Below are positions 45,049-58,215 of a stretch of DNA of 64,000 nucleotides, one piece after another. The stretch comes from Gadus chalcogrammus (lineage: Eukaryota; Chordata; Actinopteri; Gadiformes; Gadidae), in contig NC_079412.1 of NCBI RefSeq assembly GCF_026213295.1, positions 2,683,813 to 2,747,812 on the forward strand, written 5' to 3'. Under the pieces are notes generated by a model, which saw nothing but the letters and a program-made list of their open reading frames with translations, was not told the DNA's origin and did not search any database. How positions within the stretch are numbered: the stretch's first letter is position 1; each line of letters starts with the position of its first letter. The translations under genes were made by a program, and so were the position numbers.

Positions 45049-45615
45049 TTAAATGATAAGTAAATCTAAGAACGCCGTTGGTGCAACCAACGTCGAAAAG
45101 TCTAACCGTAAGTAACCATCAGCAAACTGAAACCAATCTTTTGGGAAGGGAAATCGAAACCAGTATGTCCAAATCCAAAGCCCAATATGGGTGGGTTTAC
45201 CATCAGCCCCCTGAAACCACGCTGTTCCAAAGTCATGCACTAAACCAAAAAACGTACATGCGTTAGTGGGCTTCCATACCACAAAGGTCAAATAAAATAA
45301 AATAAAACGCGACATGCCCTGTTCCAAAACCACCTCTGCTGCCAGAGCTGACATATCTGACTCCTGTTCCTCCTCCACCCTACACCCCACCCGGCACTTC
45401 CCATGATTGTTGCAGCTCGTCACTTCATGATCAAGTGAGCCAGTGCCCACAGCGACTCTGCCAAGTAATCGTGACTGTGCCTGCCTCAGGTCGTCCCGGG
45501 CTTCAAGGTGGGATCTTACCCGTCGTTGGCTAACCAGCCTTCCATACTGGCTTATTGCAGGATGCCGTACCTGGGATACGATCAATCCCCACCTATATGG
45601 TGGTATAGATCGCAA
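45049..45615 (-). CDS. 188-codon open frame in the retrotransposon interior, unrecognised
   Basis: An uninterrupted frame of 188 codons on the element's sense strand, with a Cys-rich CNNHGKCRVGC stretch and aromatic-rich C-terminal half (WIWTYWFRFPF). I recognise no domain. It lies just upstream of the integrase remnant but lacks polymerase or RNase H motifs. It may be a chance frame. Confidence 0.25.
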   Translation of the reverse strand: MRSIPPYRWGLIVSQVRHPAISQYGRLVSQRRVRSHLEARDDLRQAQSRLLGRVAVGTGSLDHEVTSCNNHGKCRVGCRVEEEQESDMSALAAEVVLEQGMSRFILFYLTFVVWKPTNACTFFGLVHDFGTAWFQGADGKPTHIGLWIWTYWFRFPFPKDWFQFADGYLRLDFSTLVAPTAFLDLLII

Positions 45616-46344
45616 GGTGGAGGGATGGAGACAGAGTCTTCAGCCGCATCTGCCTTATGCAGCCATATGTGTGCGTAATGAATACACATCAGGGCAACTA
45701 TAAAACAAAAGATAATTTATCAGAGTTAAAATTATTAAAGTGTTGCAGCAGCATTAGTGGCATTTGAAGGTAAACCCACTACTTCCGAATCCAATTTGAC
45801 AACATAGCATGTATGACTCCTTCCCAGCAGATGTGGCGTCAATCCACCTATTGTCCTTTACTAGGGAGATGTGAAAGAAAACAAAAGTCACAATATTCAA
45901 ACTTGCATGTTCAGTATTGGGCGACTCACTTCTGTCTTAACTGTTACTCAAAATCACAATTCTTATCATAATCCTACCCGATTGCCCTTCACTATCTATT
46001 TAAATTGGACGACCTAATTAAACCTTTTATTCTACCTATTGCTTGCATTTAGTGTTTTCCATATTTTGATTCACTACTATACCAAACCCAAACCCTCTAT
46101 GTTGATCTTAACTAGTTTATTCAACACTGAATTGATACATTGTTTCTATTTACTAATTAACCATATTGTTTTATCTGAAGTGTGCTTGTGTATCCCCTTG
46201 TGTACTCCATCACTCTGAGTAGGAGAGGATTCTCCCCCACCTCGGCAGGCTCACACACACATCCTTTCTTATTTTATTTTGCTTATTTATTTTAAAATAT
46301 TGCCGATTGTTTTTTCTAAATTATAAGATCACTTTTAATAAATT

Positions 46345-46614
46345 GGAGTGGTCCAGTAGGGGGCGGTGCAGTTGGGGAAGGGTAGGGTTGGAGTGGTCCA
46401 GTAGGGGGCGGTGTAGTTGGGGAAGGGTAGGGTTGGAGTGGTCCAGCAGGGGGCGGTGTAGTTGGGGAAGGGAGTGGTTGGAGTGGTCCAGCAGGGGGCG
46501 GTGTAGTTGGGGAAGGGTAGGGTTGGAGTGGTCCAGCAGGGGGCGGTGTAGTTGGGGAAGGGTAGGGTTGGAGTGGTCCAGCAGGGGGCGGTGTAGTTGG
46601 GGAAGGGTAGGGTT
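46345..46614. repeat. 45-bp minisatellite with six CTCF-consensus cores
   Basis: Six tandem 45-bp units, each with CCAG(C/T)AGGGGGCGGTG; the cores start at 46353, 46398, 46443, 46488, 46533 and 46578. Every core fits the published CTCF core CCASYAGRKGGCRS with the same orientation. The unit's two long open frames (one per strand) are repeat artefacts, because 45 is divisible by three. Function as an insulator is untested. Confidence 0.85.
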
Positions 46615-46978
46615 CAAGGAAGGCCCAAATTTGGCGGAGGGGGAGGTGTGGCTTGGGACTGAGTGAGAGAACTCAAAAAATGGCGGCCGTGATGCTATAA
46701 CTCTGTGGGGCCTGTCTAACACACGAGGGCGGATGAGAGACTAGGGGGTAACTCTTGTCACTCCTGGAGGAGGAGAACGAGAAAAAAGGAGGAAAAAACA
46801 GGGGGGGGGCAAAAAACAACAACAGGGCCTAGAGACGTTATTCAATACATCCAGATATTCCTCATAGCCAATAGTCGTTATCCATCCTTATTGATTAATC
46901 TGCTTCAACAGACTAAACCGTCAACCAACGCGGCAAAGAGATATTGTTTAGTATCGTTAGTTTATCTATCGCAACAGG

Positions 46979-46983
46979 TCCAG
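46979..46983. repeat. Target-site duplication of the 7.7 kb palindrome, left (TCCAG)
   Basis: TCCAG at 46979-46983 recurs at 54674-54678, next to the opposite terminus. Confidence 0.65.
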
Positions 46984-48148
46984 CCAACACAGTCTCACTC
47001 CGAGAACGTCAAATACCGACTGTTGGCAAAGGCCCTTTAGCGTCGGTGACTGACGGGAAAGGTACCCTTTTTATTCGCTCGGTGACGGTAAAGGTACCCT
47101 TCGGCGTCTTCTGCATACGGAATGGGGGGTGCCTCACTACGTCTCTAATAGACGATGTGAGCATCTTTCCTATTGGATAGTTTTTTAGGATATTCTTCTG
47201 TGAAAATGGCGGACATACTTTTTATCCTGGGTGGAAAATATGATATTTTAGAATAGTTACACCATTAAAAGTGTTTATGTAAACATTTTTAGCGAGAAAT
47301 GTGCATTTTACTTTCATAATCGTCGTTCGGCGAATGTGAAGGATGTTTGGTTTGATAGATATGACGAAGAATATTTCATCGGGCGATAATGGCCGGCGTA
47401 CAGGCATCCCGGGCTCACGAAAATAGGTGACACTGTCACGTTATTTAATCTATTGAAACGTGATCAGGTACACGTATTTTCTAAATGTTCGTGTCAAAAA
47501 GCACATTTTTCAAACTCATGCATATCAATTGGAAGTATTTGTCGTGATTTGTCACTAAGCACGACTTCCATCTAAGGTTTTGTCCGGGAGCTTTCTCCCT
47601 ATTGTCCCTTAAGGAGCTCCGTACAGAACATTTATTGTTAAAAATTGTCTGTGATAACTAAGAATATGACAGCTTTTCCAGTCTCACCAATATGCGCACA
47701 GATCGCACGGTTTGACACTTTCAAGATGCGTGCAGTAGCCTACATACGCCAAATGACCATTTCGTGTGCATACGATACGCAAAACCCAGCATTAACTACT
47801 GTGGAGGGCGGATACGTCCATTTCGCGTGCATATGTGCATATGATACGAAAAACCCAGCATTAACTGAATGGGAGATGCAATATTTTAGGACAGATTCAC
47901 CATTTAACGTGTTTCTAATGACATTTCTAGCGAGAAATGTACTTTTCCCTTGAATAATCCTCAGTCAGTGAATGTGTATGATCTTTATTAATCTTTATTA
48001 TCTGAATGGGAAATGCAGCTCACGTGTTTCCTGCTTTTGTGTTATTAAACCGTTACTTTATGTAACTTTTAATGATATCATCTTGTTAGAAACACGTACG
48101 TTTTCGTGAACACTGGATTACGTCGCATTTCAACATAAAATAGCGTGT

Positions 48149-48151
<3 letters not shown>

Positions 48152-48213
<62 letters not shown>
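48152..48213. repeat. (CA)n microsatellite, left arm
   Basis: About 31 CA units; the mirror run at 53459-53568 has about 55 units. Confidence 0.95.
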
Positions 48214-48217
<4 letters not shown>

Positions 48218-51200
48218 TTTCGCTGCCAAATAAATAAATACTAAGGCAGAATAAAGAATAAATTAATTCATTATCATTCAACTTCAACATGCGTTATTAC
48301 AGTATAGTGGTGGAGGGATGACGTGTGTTGGCCAACCCGGAAGTGAGCGTCGCCCTGGGTTCCCTTGACAAAAAGCCAACGGGTTTTTCCATTTGATTTT
48401 GGATTATTGCAGAAAAATTAGCATCTTTGAAGCACCTCCTCAAAAACTGAAAATAAATTAAAATAACTGTGCTCCAAAGAAAGAAATGTAAACCAATGCA
48501 TTCCGAATGGGAGTGTTTCTCCGATTTTTCCATGCTACACAGAACGAAATGTAAACCCATGCAAATAAAGACTTCATGGTCATAATCATTTAAATATCAT
48601 TAATCTCCTGAGGGTGGTATTCTATTTTTTTCAACGGGGCTGAATCCAGTCACTTGACCGTCATGGTTGCTATGGTGGTTGCTATCCACCAGCCCCTCTA
48701 ATCCTTACGTGGCTCTAAAAACCACGCGGCAAATGAGCTGCCGTAATTTGTGTTGTTGTTGTCGTAAACTAGTGTCCGATGGTTAAAAAATAGACGGATA
48801 TTCCAAGGTATCCTTAAAAGGCAGCTTGGATGTTTTTATTTTCTGCAGTTTAGACTTCTTCTATAACCTATTTTTTAAAGCAAAACACCAAGCTCATTGA
48901 TTTAACGAGGCAGGGTTATTTGAAACAATTTATTAAATAAATATTTATGAGAGGTCATTCCTTCTCCTGAGTTTTCTTCCTATTTATGTCTAGTGTACAA
49001 CCCTACTGTCCACAAGCATCACCCCCCCCCCCTCCCCATATGGATTTGGAGAATTGTTGCCACGTCCCAGTGGTGGAGGTATCATATATATGAAAGAGGG
49101 CATTCAATTATACTACAGTGATCAATTAGGAGGCCGAAGCCCTAAAGGAAGTGATGCAATAGGTGACTGGGTCGACGACATTTAAGTAAGCTTTACTTTG
49201 AGGTCTCTTATATATCAAAGGGGGTCTCAAAGGACGCATACGCTTCAACCTGTGGCTCCGGTCCTACAGGAAATGACTCAGCAAGTGCTCCATCTCGTTG
49301 CACCTGCACCCAGCGGCTCGCTTGCAAGATTTTGGCCTGAAGTTATTCCCAGACCTACACCGTAGCCATCCAACCTGCATATCTGAGAATCAGGCCTCTC
49401 TTTAATAATGACAAAATGTATGAGAGAAATACACATTAACTTTTGACTCATAAGCGGCGTGGTGCCGGCTCCTTTTGACCTTTTGACCCCAGACTTCTGG
49501 GGGAATAGCTGAATCAATTCATTAGTCAATCAAAAGCATGTAAAGAGGGAGAACAAGGTGTCCTTCAACATCTACGCTTCCAGGCGATTGCAACGGTGCC
49601 ACACATGAGCATATTCGAACATGTTTAATGGTAGTAATTAGCTGTCGAAATTGGAGGCCTTAATCAATAATGAGCAGCTATTGATTTGCTTCCCGATAGA
49701 AATTTGTGACAAATGACATGTTATTTAGCCTCTACACGTTGAGTTGAGTCCAATGACACCAAGCATGACACTCTAGAAAATGGTAACATGTATTTTACAT
49801 GGTACACCTAGGTCTAGGACATGATCTCGGTGTAGCAAGAGGGCGAGCTTGATCTCATTGGACTCAGCTTAACGTGTAGATGCTAAATAACATGTAATTT
49901 GTCAAAAATCTCCATCGGGAAGCAAATCTATAGCTGGTCATTATTGATAAAGGCCTCCAAAATCGACAGCTAATTACTACCCCGAAACATATTCAAATAT
50001 GATCATGTGTGGCACTGTTGCAATCGCCTCGAAACGTAGATGTCAAAGGACACCTTGTTTGCCCCGTTACGTAACCGGGAAGATATTTTCATACTTCTAA
50101 TGAATTGATTCATATTAAGGTTCTCGGAGTGAGACTTTAAGCGGCTGCAGCAGAAGTGTTGAGACGAAAGATGATATCAAGACATTTATAGAATATTCAC
50201 ATTCACATTATGATTCTTCGTCATAACATCCGACCAAACATCCTTTACAGTCACCAAGCGAGGATTATGAAAGTCCAGGCCCCCCCTTCCGGCACTCAAG
50301 GTCCGACTGGGCCAAGTTTAGGGCAGGAAGGGCCCCCCATACCGGCCCTCGGGGTCCGACCGGGCCAAGTTTCGGTGTGGGGATCCCAGTTAGGCCTTAG
50401 AATAAGGTATTCAAATTTCAGGGCGGTAGGACCTTCCTATCTCAAAAACTGTTTTTCCACCACATTCTGAACCATTAGGTCTTGCAGGTAACACATCTGA
50501 GGGGCTTTGTCCAAATTACAGTCCATTTGGGAAAACTTTTTTTCTCTAAGGGCTAGAACTCCAAATCTCGGATATGTCGTTCTCGGGGCCCCGGGAAATG
50601 TGTGTAAACATTTTAGCATCCCTAGCTATCTCGAAAAGGCCGGAAAAGGGGCGTGACCTCCTACAGTACGGTAAATAAACATAAGACAGAGGTTAGTTTC
50701 TAGTCCCCATTTTTTGTGGGATGGAGGTGTACATTTGTGGCTTAAGGTGTGTAGTCACAGCTGGCCTGTGGCCACGTTTTTGAAGTCTGGGGTCAAAAGG
50801 TCAAAAGGAGCCGGCACCACGCCGCTTATGAGATAACAAAAAGTGAATGTGTATTTCTCTAATAGCTTTTCGTCATTATTAAAGAGAAGCCTGATTCTAA
50901 GATATGCGTGTTGGATGGCTAGGGTGTAGGTCTGGGAAGAACTTCAGGCCAAAATCTTGCAAGCGAGCCGCTGGGTGCAGGTGCAACGAGATGGAGCACT
51001 TGCTGAGTCATTTCCTGTAGGGCTGGAGCCACAGGTTGATGCGTATGCGTCCTTTGAGACCCCCTTTGATATATATAAGAGACCTCAAAGTAAAGCATAA
51101 TTAAATGTTGTCGACCCAGTCACCTATTGCATCACTTCCTTTAGGGCTTCGGCCTAAAGGACAAAGCCCCTCAGATGTGTTACCTGCAAGACCTAATGGT

Positions 51201-53455
51201 TCAGAATGTGGTGGAAAAACAGTTTTTGAGATAGGAAGGTCCTACCGCCCTGAAATTTGAATACCTTATTCTAAGGCCTAACTGGGATCCCCACACCGAA
51301 ACTTGGCCCGGTCGGACCCCGAGGGCCGGTATGGGGGGCCCTTCCTGCCCTAAACTTGGCCCAGTCGGACCTTGAGTGCCGGAAGGGGGGGCCTGGACTT
51401 TCATAATCCTCGCTTGGTGACTGTAAAGGATGTTTGGTCGGATGTTATGACGAAGAATCATAATGTGAATGTGAATGTTCTATAAATGTCTTGATATCAT
51501 CTTTCGTCTCAACACTTCTGCTGCAGCCGCTTAAAGTCTCACTCCGAGAACCTTAAAATATGAATCAATTCATTAGAAGTATGAAAATATCTTCCCGGTT
51601 ACGTAACGGGGCAAACAAGGTGTCCTTTGACATCTACGTTTCGAGGCGATTGCAACAGTGCCACACATGATCATATTTGAATATGTTTCGGGGTAGTAAT
51701 TAGCTGTCGATTTTGGAGGCCTTTATCAATAATGACCAGCTATAGATTTGCTTCCCGATGGAGATTTTTGACAAATTACATGTTATTTAGCATCTACACG
51801 TTAAGCTGAGTCCAATGAGATCAAGCTCGCCCTCTTGCTACACCGAGATCATGTCCTAGACCTAGGTGTACCATGTAAAATACATGTTACCATTTTCTAG
51901 AGTGTCATGCTTGGTGTCATTGGACTCAACTCAACGTGTAGAGGCTAAATAACATGTCATTTGTCACAAATTTCTATCGGGAAGCAAATCAATAGCTGCT
52001 CATTATTGATTAAGGCCTCCAATTTCGACAGCTAATTACTACCATTAAACATGTTCGAATATGCTCATGTGTGGCACCGTTGCAATCGCCTGGAAGCGTA
52101 GATGTTGAAGGACACCTTGTTCTCCCTCTTTACATGCTTTTGATTGACTAATGAATTGATTCAGCTATTCCCCCAGAAGTCTGGGGTCAAAAGGTCAAAA
52201 GGAGCCGGCACCACGCCGCTTATGAGTCAAAAGTTAATGTGTATTTCTCTCATACATTTTGTCATTATTAAAGAGAGGCCTGATTCTCAGATATGCAGGT
52301 TGGATGGCTACGGTGTAGGTCTGGGAATAACTTCAGGCCAAAATCTTGCAAGCGAGCCGCTGGGTGCAGGTGCAACGAGATGGAGCACTTGCTGAGTCAT
52401 TTCCTGTAGGACCGGAGCCACAGGTTGAAGCGTATGCGTCCTTTGAGACCCCCTTTGATATATAAGAGACCTCAAAGTAAAGCTTACTTAAATGTCGTCG
52501 ACCCAGTCACCTATTGCATCACTTCCTTTAGGGCTTCGGCCTCCTAATTGATCACTGTAGTATAATTGAATGCCCTCTTTCATATATATGATACCTCCAC
52601 CACTGGGACGTGGCAACAATTCTCCAAATCCATATGGGGAGGGGGGGGGGGTGATGCTTGTGGACAGTAGGGTTGTACACTAGACATAAATAGGAAGAAA
52701 ACTCAGGAGAAGGAATGACCTCTCATAAATATTTATTTAATAAATTGTTTCAAATAACCCTGCCTCGTTAAATCAATGAGCTTGGTGTTTTGCTTTCAAA
52801 AATAGGTTATAGAAGAAGTCTAAACTGCAGAAAATAAAAACATCCAAGCTGCCTTTTAAGGATACCTTGGAATATCCGTCTATTTTTTAACCATCGGACA
52901 CTAGTTTACGACAACAACAACACAAATTACGGCAGCTCATTTGCCGCGTGGTTTTTAGAGCCACGTAAGGATTAGAGGGGCTGGTGGATAGCAACCACCA
53001 TAGCAACCATGACGGTCAAGTGACTGGATTCAGCCCCGTTGAAAAAAATAGAATACCACCCTCAGGAGATTAATGATATTTAAATGATTATGACCATGAA
53101 GTCTTTATTTGCATGGGTTTACATTTCGTTCTGTGTAGCATGGAAAAATCGGAGAAACACTCCCATTCGGAATGCATTGGTTTACATTTCTTTCTTTGGA
53201 GCACAGTTATTTTTATTTATTTTCAGTTTTTGAGGAGGTGCTTCAAAGATGCTAATTTTTCTGCAATAATCCAAAATCAAATGGAAAAACCCGTTGGCTT
53301 TTTGTCAAGGGAACCCAGGGCGACGCTCACTTCCGGGTTGGCCAACACACGTCATCCCTCCACCACTATACTGTAATAACGCATGTTGAAGTTGAATGAT
53401 AATGAATTAATTTATTCTTTATTCTGTCTTAGTATTTATTTATTTGGCAGCGAAA

Positions 53456-53570
<115 letters not shown>

Positions 53571-54678
53571 ACACGCTATTTTATGTTGAAATGCGACGTA
53601 ATCCAGTGTTCACGAAAACGTACGTGTTTCTAACAAGATGATATCATTAAAAGTTACATAAAGTAACGGTTTAATAACACAAAAGCAGGAAACACGTGAG
53701 CTGCATTTCCCATTCAGATAATAAAGATTAATAAAGATCATACACATTCACTGACTGAGGATTAGTCCTAAAATATTGCATCTCCCATTCAGTTAATGCT
53801 GGGTTTTTCGTATCATATGCACATATGCACGCGAAATGGACGTATCCGCCCTCCACAGTAGTTAATGCTGGGTTTTGCGTATCGTATGCACACGAAATGG
53901 TCATTTGGCGTATGTAGGCTACTGCACGCATCTTGAAAGTGTCAAACCGTGCGATCTGTGCGCATATTGGTGAGACTGGAAAAGCTGTCATATTCTTAGT
54001 TATCACAGACAATTTTTAACAATAAATGTTCTGTACGGAGCTCCTTAAGGGACAATAGGGAGAAAGCTCCCGGACAAAACCTTAGATGGAAGTCGTGCTT
54101 AGTGACAAATCACGACAAATACTTCCAATTGATATGCATGAGTTTGAAAAATGTGCTTTTTGACACGAACATTTAGAAAATACGTGTACCTGATCACGTT
54201 TCAATAGATTAAATAACGTGACAGTGTCACCTATTTTCGTGAGCCCGGGATGCCTGTACGCCGGCCATTATCGCCCGATGAAATATTCTTCGTCATATCT
54301 ATCAAACCAAACATCCTTCACATTCGCCGAACGACGATTATGAAAGTAAAATGCACATTTCTCGCTAAAAAAGTTTACATAAACACTTTTAATGGTGTAA
54401 CTATTCTAAAATATCATATTTTCCACCCAGGATAAAAAGTATGTCCGCCATTTTCACAGAAGAATATCCTAAAAAACTATCCAATAGGAAAGATGCTCAC
54501 ATCGTCTATTAGAGACGTAGTGAGGCACCCCCCATTCCGTATGCAGAAGACGCCGAAGGGTACCTTTACCGTCACCGAGCGAATAAAAAGGGTACCTTTC
54601 CCGTCAGTCACCGACGCTAAAGGGCCTTTGCCAACAGTCGGTATTTGACGTTCTCGGAGTGAGACTGTGTTGGTCCAG

Positions 54679-55353
54679 CAGTAATTCAAAGAAACACAGT
54701 AAAAGAGATATTATTTATCATTGTCAATTTATCTATTTCCGCAGGTCAAGCCATAGACCAAAGCAATACGGCAGAGAGACATTATTCATTATTATCGATT
54801 TATCTATTCCTACCTTTACCCGTTTCAACGGGCAAAGATAGAGCGGACCACGCATACACACCCACTGATTCACTCACAGGTTCTCTCTTTCCCTCTATCA
54901 AGCTTTCTCTCATGCAAACGTACACACCCAACGCACGTTGACGCATACTCGCTGACACGCACGTACACACTGACGTACACACACATGCACATTGCCTCCT
55001 GACACGCACGTACACACAGAATCGCTCACTCTCTTTCTTTCTCTCTCTCTGGGCCACTTACACACACACAGCCACTCTGTTTCTCTCTTTCACACGCACA
55101 CACACACTGTCTCTCTGTCTCTCTTTCACCCATGCTCTCCTATTCTTCCACCCACGCTGACTCTCGTTCTTGACTCCATACACACGCACTTACTCTCTGG
55201 TCGTGAAGGTGGGGGTGAGAGGTCTCTGCTATCCCTAGTCTGCGTCAGTTCAGGTGTCTGTCCGTCAGTCCCCGCATATGCAATGAATATATGGCCAAGA
55301 AATCGTTGTGCTTCTTCGGGCACCTCAGATTCACTTATCAAGGGCGGCGAGCC
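54679..55353. other. Simple-sequence-rich retrotransposon interior
   Basis: From about 54850 to 55200 the strand is rich in CACACA and TCTCTC words with 'gacacgcacgtacacac' repeats. No gene is recognised. Confidence 0.5.
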
Positions 55354-55356
55354 TTA

Positions 55357-56441
55357 CGCCTCGTTTCCACATACGTACATTCTCGTATGCGATCCAACCG
55401 TCTCCGACTGAAAGTCCATTCATTCCTATGTGATTCTCCGTAATGTCCGTTTTTCCTCCGAGACTCCTCCCCTCCGTAAAATTTCTGGTATGTCCGTAAT
55501 ATACGTTCAAAAAATGTAACTTTCGCCGTCGTTTTACGGAGGTATACTTTCATACGGCATGTATGAAAGTTTTTATGTTTTTCACAAAACTTGTAGGCTA
55601 AGTACCTTGCAGGCCAAACTCCTCAGCGATCTCTTTCCAAGCCTGTTGGTTTTGTTTTTATCTCTGTATATGTCGATCCTCATGTTCCAAAGTACCGGTC
55701 TCCTATCCGCTTATCCGGGGTCGGGTCGCGGGGGGAGCAGCTCATGCAGGGGGCCCCAGACTTCCCTTTCCCGGGCCACATTGACCAACTCTGACGGGGG
55801 GATCCCGAGGCGTTCCCAGGCCAGTGTTGAGATATAATCTCTCCAACTAGTCCTGGGTCTTCCCCGAGGTCTCCTCCCCACTGGACGTGCCTGAAACACC
55901 TCCCAAGGAAGGCGCCCAGTGGGCATCCTTACCAGATACCCGAACCACCTCAGCTGACTCCTTTCTAAGTAAAGGAGCAGCGGCTCTAATCCGAGTTAGG
56001 GAGACGCCAGCCACCCTTCTGAGAAAACTCATCTCGGCCGCTTGTACCCGCGATCTCGTCCTTTCGGTCATCACCCAGCCCTCATGACCATAGGTGAGGA
56101 TAGGAACGAAGATCGACCGGTAGATCGAGAGCTTTGCCTTGCGGCTCAGCTCTCTTTTCGTCACAACGGTGCGGTAAAGCGAACGCAATACCGCCCCCGC
56201 TGCTCCGATTCTCCGGCCAATCTCACGCTCCATAGTACCCTCACTCGCGAACAAGACCCCGAGGTACTTGAACTCCTTCATTTGGGCACTCATTTCCTAC
56301 CCGGAGTAAGCAATCCGCTGATTTCTCCTAACATCTTTTGTCCGTAAATAAATTCATGCCCGTACGTAAAACACTAGCGACTCCTTCCGTAAATTTACGG
56401 AAGCACGGACACGAAAAACATACGTATGTGGAAACGAGGCG
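55357..56441. mobile_element. Small DNA transposon with TTA target duplication (PIF/Harbinger-like)
   Basis: CGCCTCGTTTCCACATACGT is mirrored at 56422-56441, and TTA flanks both ends (55354-55356, 56442-56444). A TTA TSD fits the PIF/Harbinger superfamily. Apart from a LINE insertion (55706-56323) it is only about 470 bp long and has no gene, so it is a miniature element. Confidence 0.6.
55706..56323 (-). pseudogene. Non-LTR retrotransposon 3' fragment (copy 2)
   Basis: The same LINE family as at 30303-31015. The minus strand reads 'KEFKYLGVLFASEGTMEREI', 'RSIFVPILTYGHEGWVMTE' and, in a shifted frame after a deletion near 56000, 'GRPRTSWRDYISTLAW' and LPPRPDPG. A 7-bp TSD (TCTCCTA) lies at 55699-55705 and 56324-56330. 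5'-truncated, inactive. It lacks the TAG seen in copy 1 (TGG is kept), so the two copies decayed independently. Confidence 0.8.
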
Positions 56442-56559
56442 TTAGGCCTCGAGGGTGTTCTTTCACCACGCAACGAGCCTAGTTTATCTTATTCTCATTT
56501 ACCTTTTTCCTCTGGGTGCCACTCATGCCCCAGGCATACCGTTTCCTCTGCAAAGGGAC

Positions 56560-57050
56560 TCTAACCCTGATAAAGGACTCTAACCTTCTTACCACATAGA
56601 ATTATTTAATACACAAACACAGAGGGGGACTCTAACCTTCTTAAGACACCGGTGGGGACCCTAACCCTCTTTAAGACGCCGGTGGGGACCCTAACCCTCT
56701 TTAAGACGCCGGTGGGGACTCTAACCCTCTTAAGACGCCGGTGGGGACCCTAACCCTCTTAAGACACCGGTGGGGACCCTAACCCTCTTTAAAACGCTGG
56801 TGGGGACTCTAACCTTCTTAAGACGCCGGTGGGGACCCTAACCCTCTTAAGACACCGGTGGGGACCCTAACCCTCTTTAAGACGCCGGTGGGGACTCTAA
56901 CCTTCTTACCACATAGAATTATTTAATACACAAACAAAGAAGGGGACTCTAACCTTCTTAAGACACCGGTGGGGACCCTAACCCTCTTTAAGACGCCGGT
57001 GGAGACCCTAACCCTCTTTAAGACGCCGGTGGGGACTCTAACCCTCTTAA
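56560..57050. repeat. Telomere-like minisatellite, about 30-bp unit (left part)
   Basis: Units such as GACGCCGGTGGGGACCCTAA followed by CCCTCTTTAA repeat about 14 times; many contain CCCTAACCCT. A longer period is visible because 'ttcttaccacatagaattat' occurs at about 56587 and 56903. The array continues at 58145-58210 beyond the Kolobok insertion. Confidence 0.85.
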
Positions 57051-58144
57051 AGGGGTAGTTCGGAATTTTGGACATAGGGCCTGATTCCCAAGTGAGCATT
57101 GGTATTCTACATCACTGGAGACAGTTTTCAACACATTTCATACAGTCCTTCTAGTTGCAGAGTTTGCTCGTGCTAGGCTAGCGCAAGTCAACGGGCAATG
57201 CTAGCCTGCTATTAAAAACAGTCTTACCCACTCCACAGTACACCCGAGGTAAATCAATTATAACGCCAGACTATAGATTTAAATGTCTGTGTTGATAGAA
57301 TAATGTTAAAAATAAAACTAACCTTGCATCGCATGAATCATCGAGGGACTACTTTCTCAGCAGAAGCGGAATTTTACTATGCGCTGGTTAGGTTTGTAAC
57401 CGAATCAAGACAGAAGAACGTAAACAGAGAAGCGTGGGACAGAAGCGCAATTGAACGACTAGGCAACATGATGGTTCAGTGTGCTTTTAGAAATTGTAGA
57501 AATAAACGGTACAGATGGGCACCACAAAGTTTCCACCAATTTCCAGTGCGAGATCCAGAAATGACTCAACTGTGGCTTGTTGCTGCTGGCTTGGACATCA
57601 AAACACCGGCTCGTACATGTACGGTTCGTTGGATACAACAAATTCCTCATAATCGTCTTCAAAAGCAGATGCATCGCAAACTCCTCCAAACGTGGGCATA
57701 TCTTGTTAATTGAATACGCTTATAGAATTCCTTCGTTCACTGTACTCTGCGTTTGTAGCAATGACAGCGGCAGGTAACCTAGGTATCAGTCCGCCGCTGC
57801 CGTAGCCTACGTACAGGAATATAAACACTGCTGCTGAGACCCCGCAATTCCCTCAAAATGCAATGCAATGCAAGGTTGGTTTTATTTCTAACATTATTAT
57901 ATAAACAGACATTTAGATTTATAGTCTGTCGTTATAATTGATTTACCTCGGGTGTACTGTGGAGTGGGTAAGACTGTTTTTAATAGCAGGCTAGCATTGC
58001 CCGTTGACTTGCGCTAGCCTAGCACGAGCAAACTCTGCAACAAGAAGGACTGTATGAAATGTGTTGAAAACTGTCTCCAGTGATATAGAATACCAATGCT
58101 CACTTGGGAATCAGGCCCTATGTCCAAAATTCCGAACTACCCCT
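57051..58144. mobile_element. Kolobok-like DNA transposon with TTAA duplication
   Basis: AGGGGTAGTTCGGAATTTTG is mirrored by CAAAATTCCGAACTACCCCT, and TTAA flanks both sides (57047-57050, 58145-58148). Inverted similarity extends about 200 bp inward at each end. TTAA targets together with a THAP-domain gene are typical of Kolobok transposons. At 1,094 bp it lacks the catalytic domain and is non-autonomous. Confidence 0.72.
57303..57713 (+). pseudogene. THAP-type zinc-finger fragment of a Kolobok-like transposase
   Basis: The open frame contains 'MVQCAFRNCRNKRYRWAPQ' followed by SFHQFPVRDPEMTQLW. This is the start of a THAP zinc finger: C-x4-C, then FHxFP and a conserved Trp. The second half of the finger (C-x2-H and AVPTIF-like box) is not clear, and no DDE region follows. 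The DNA-binding role is inferred from the family. The true start could be the Met at about 57468, just before the first Cys. Confidence 0.6.
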
Positions 58145-58215
58145 TTAAGACGCCGGTGGGGACCCTAACCCTCTTAAGACACCGGTGGGGACCCTAACCC
58201 TCTTTAAGACACAGG
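58145..58215. repeat. Telomere-like minisatellite (right part)
   Basis: Two further units of the array interrupted by the Kolobok-like element. Confidence 0.8.

Noticed and set aside
46307..46722. 119- and 133-codon repetitive frames on opposite strands
   Set aside because: Both come from the 45-bp minisatellite, whose length is a multiple of three.
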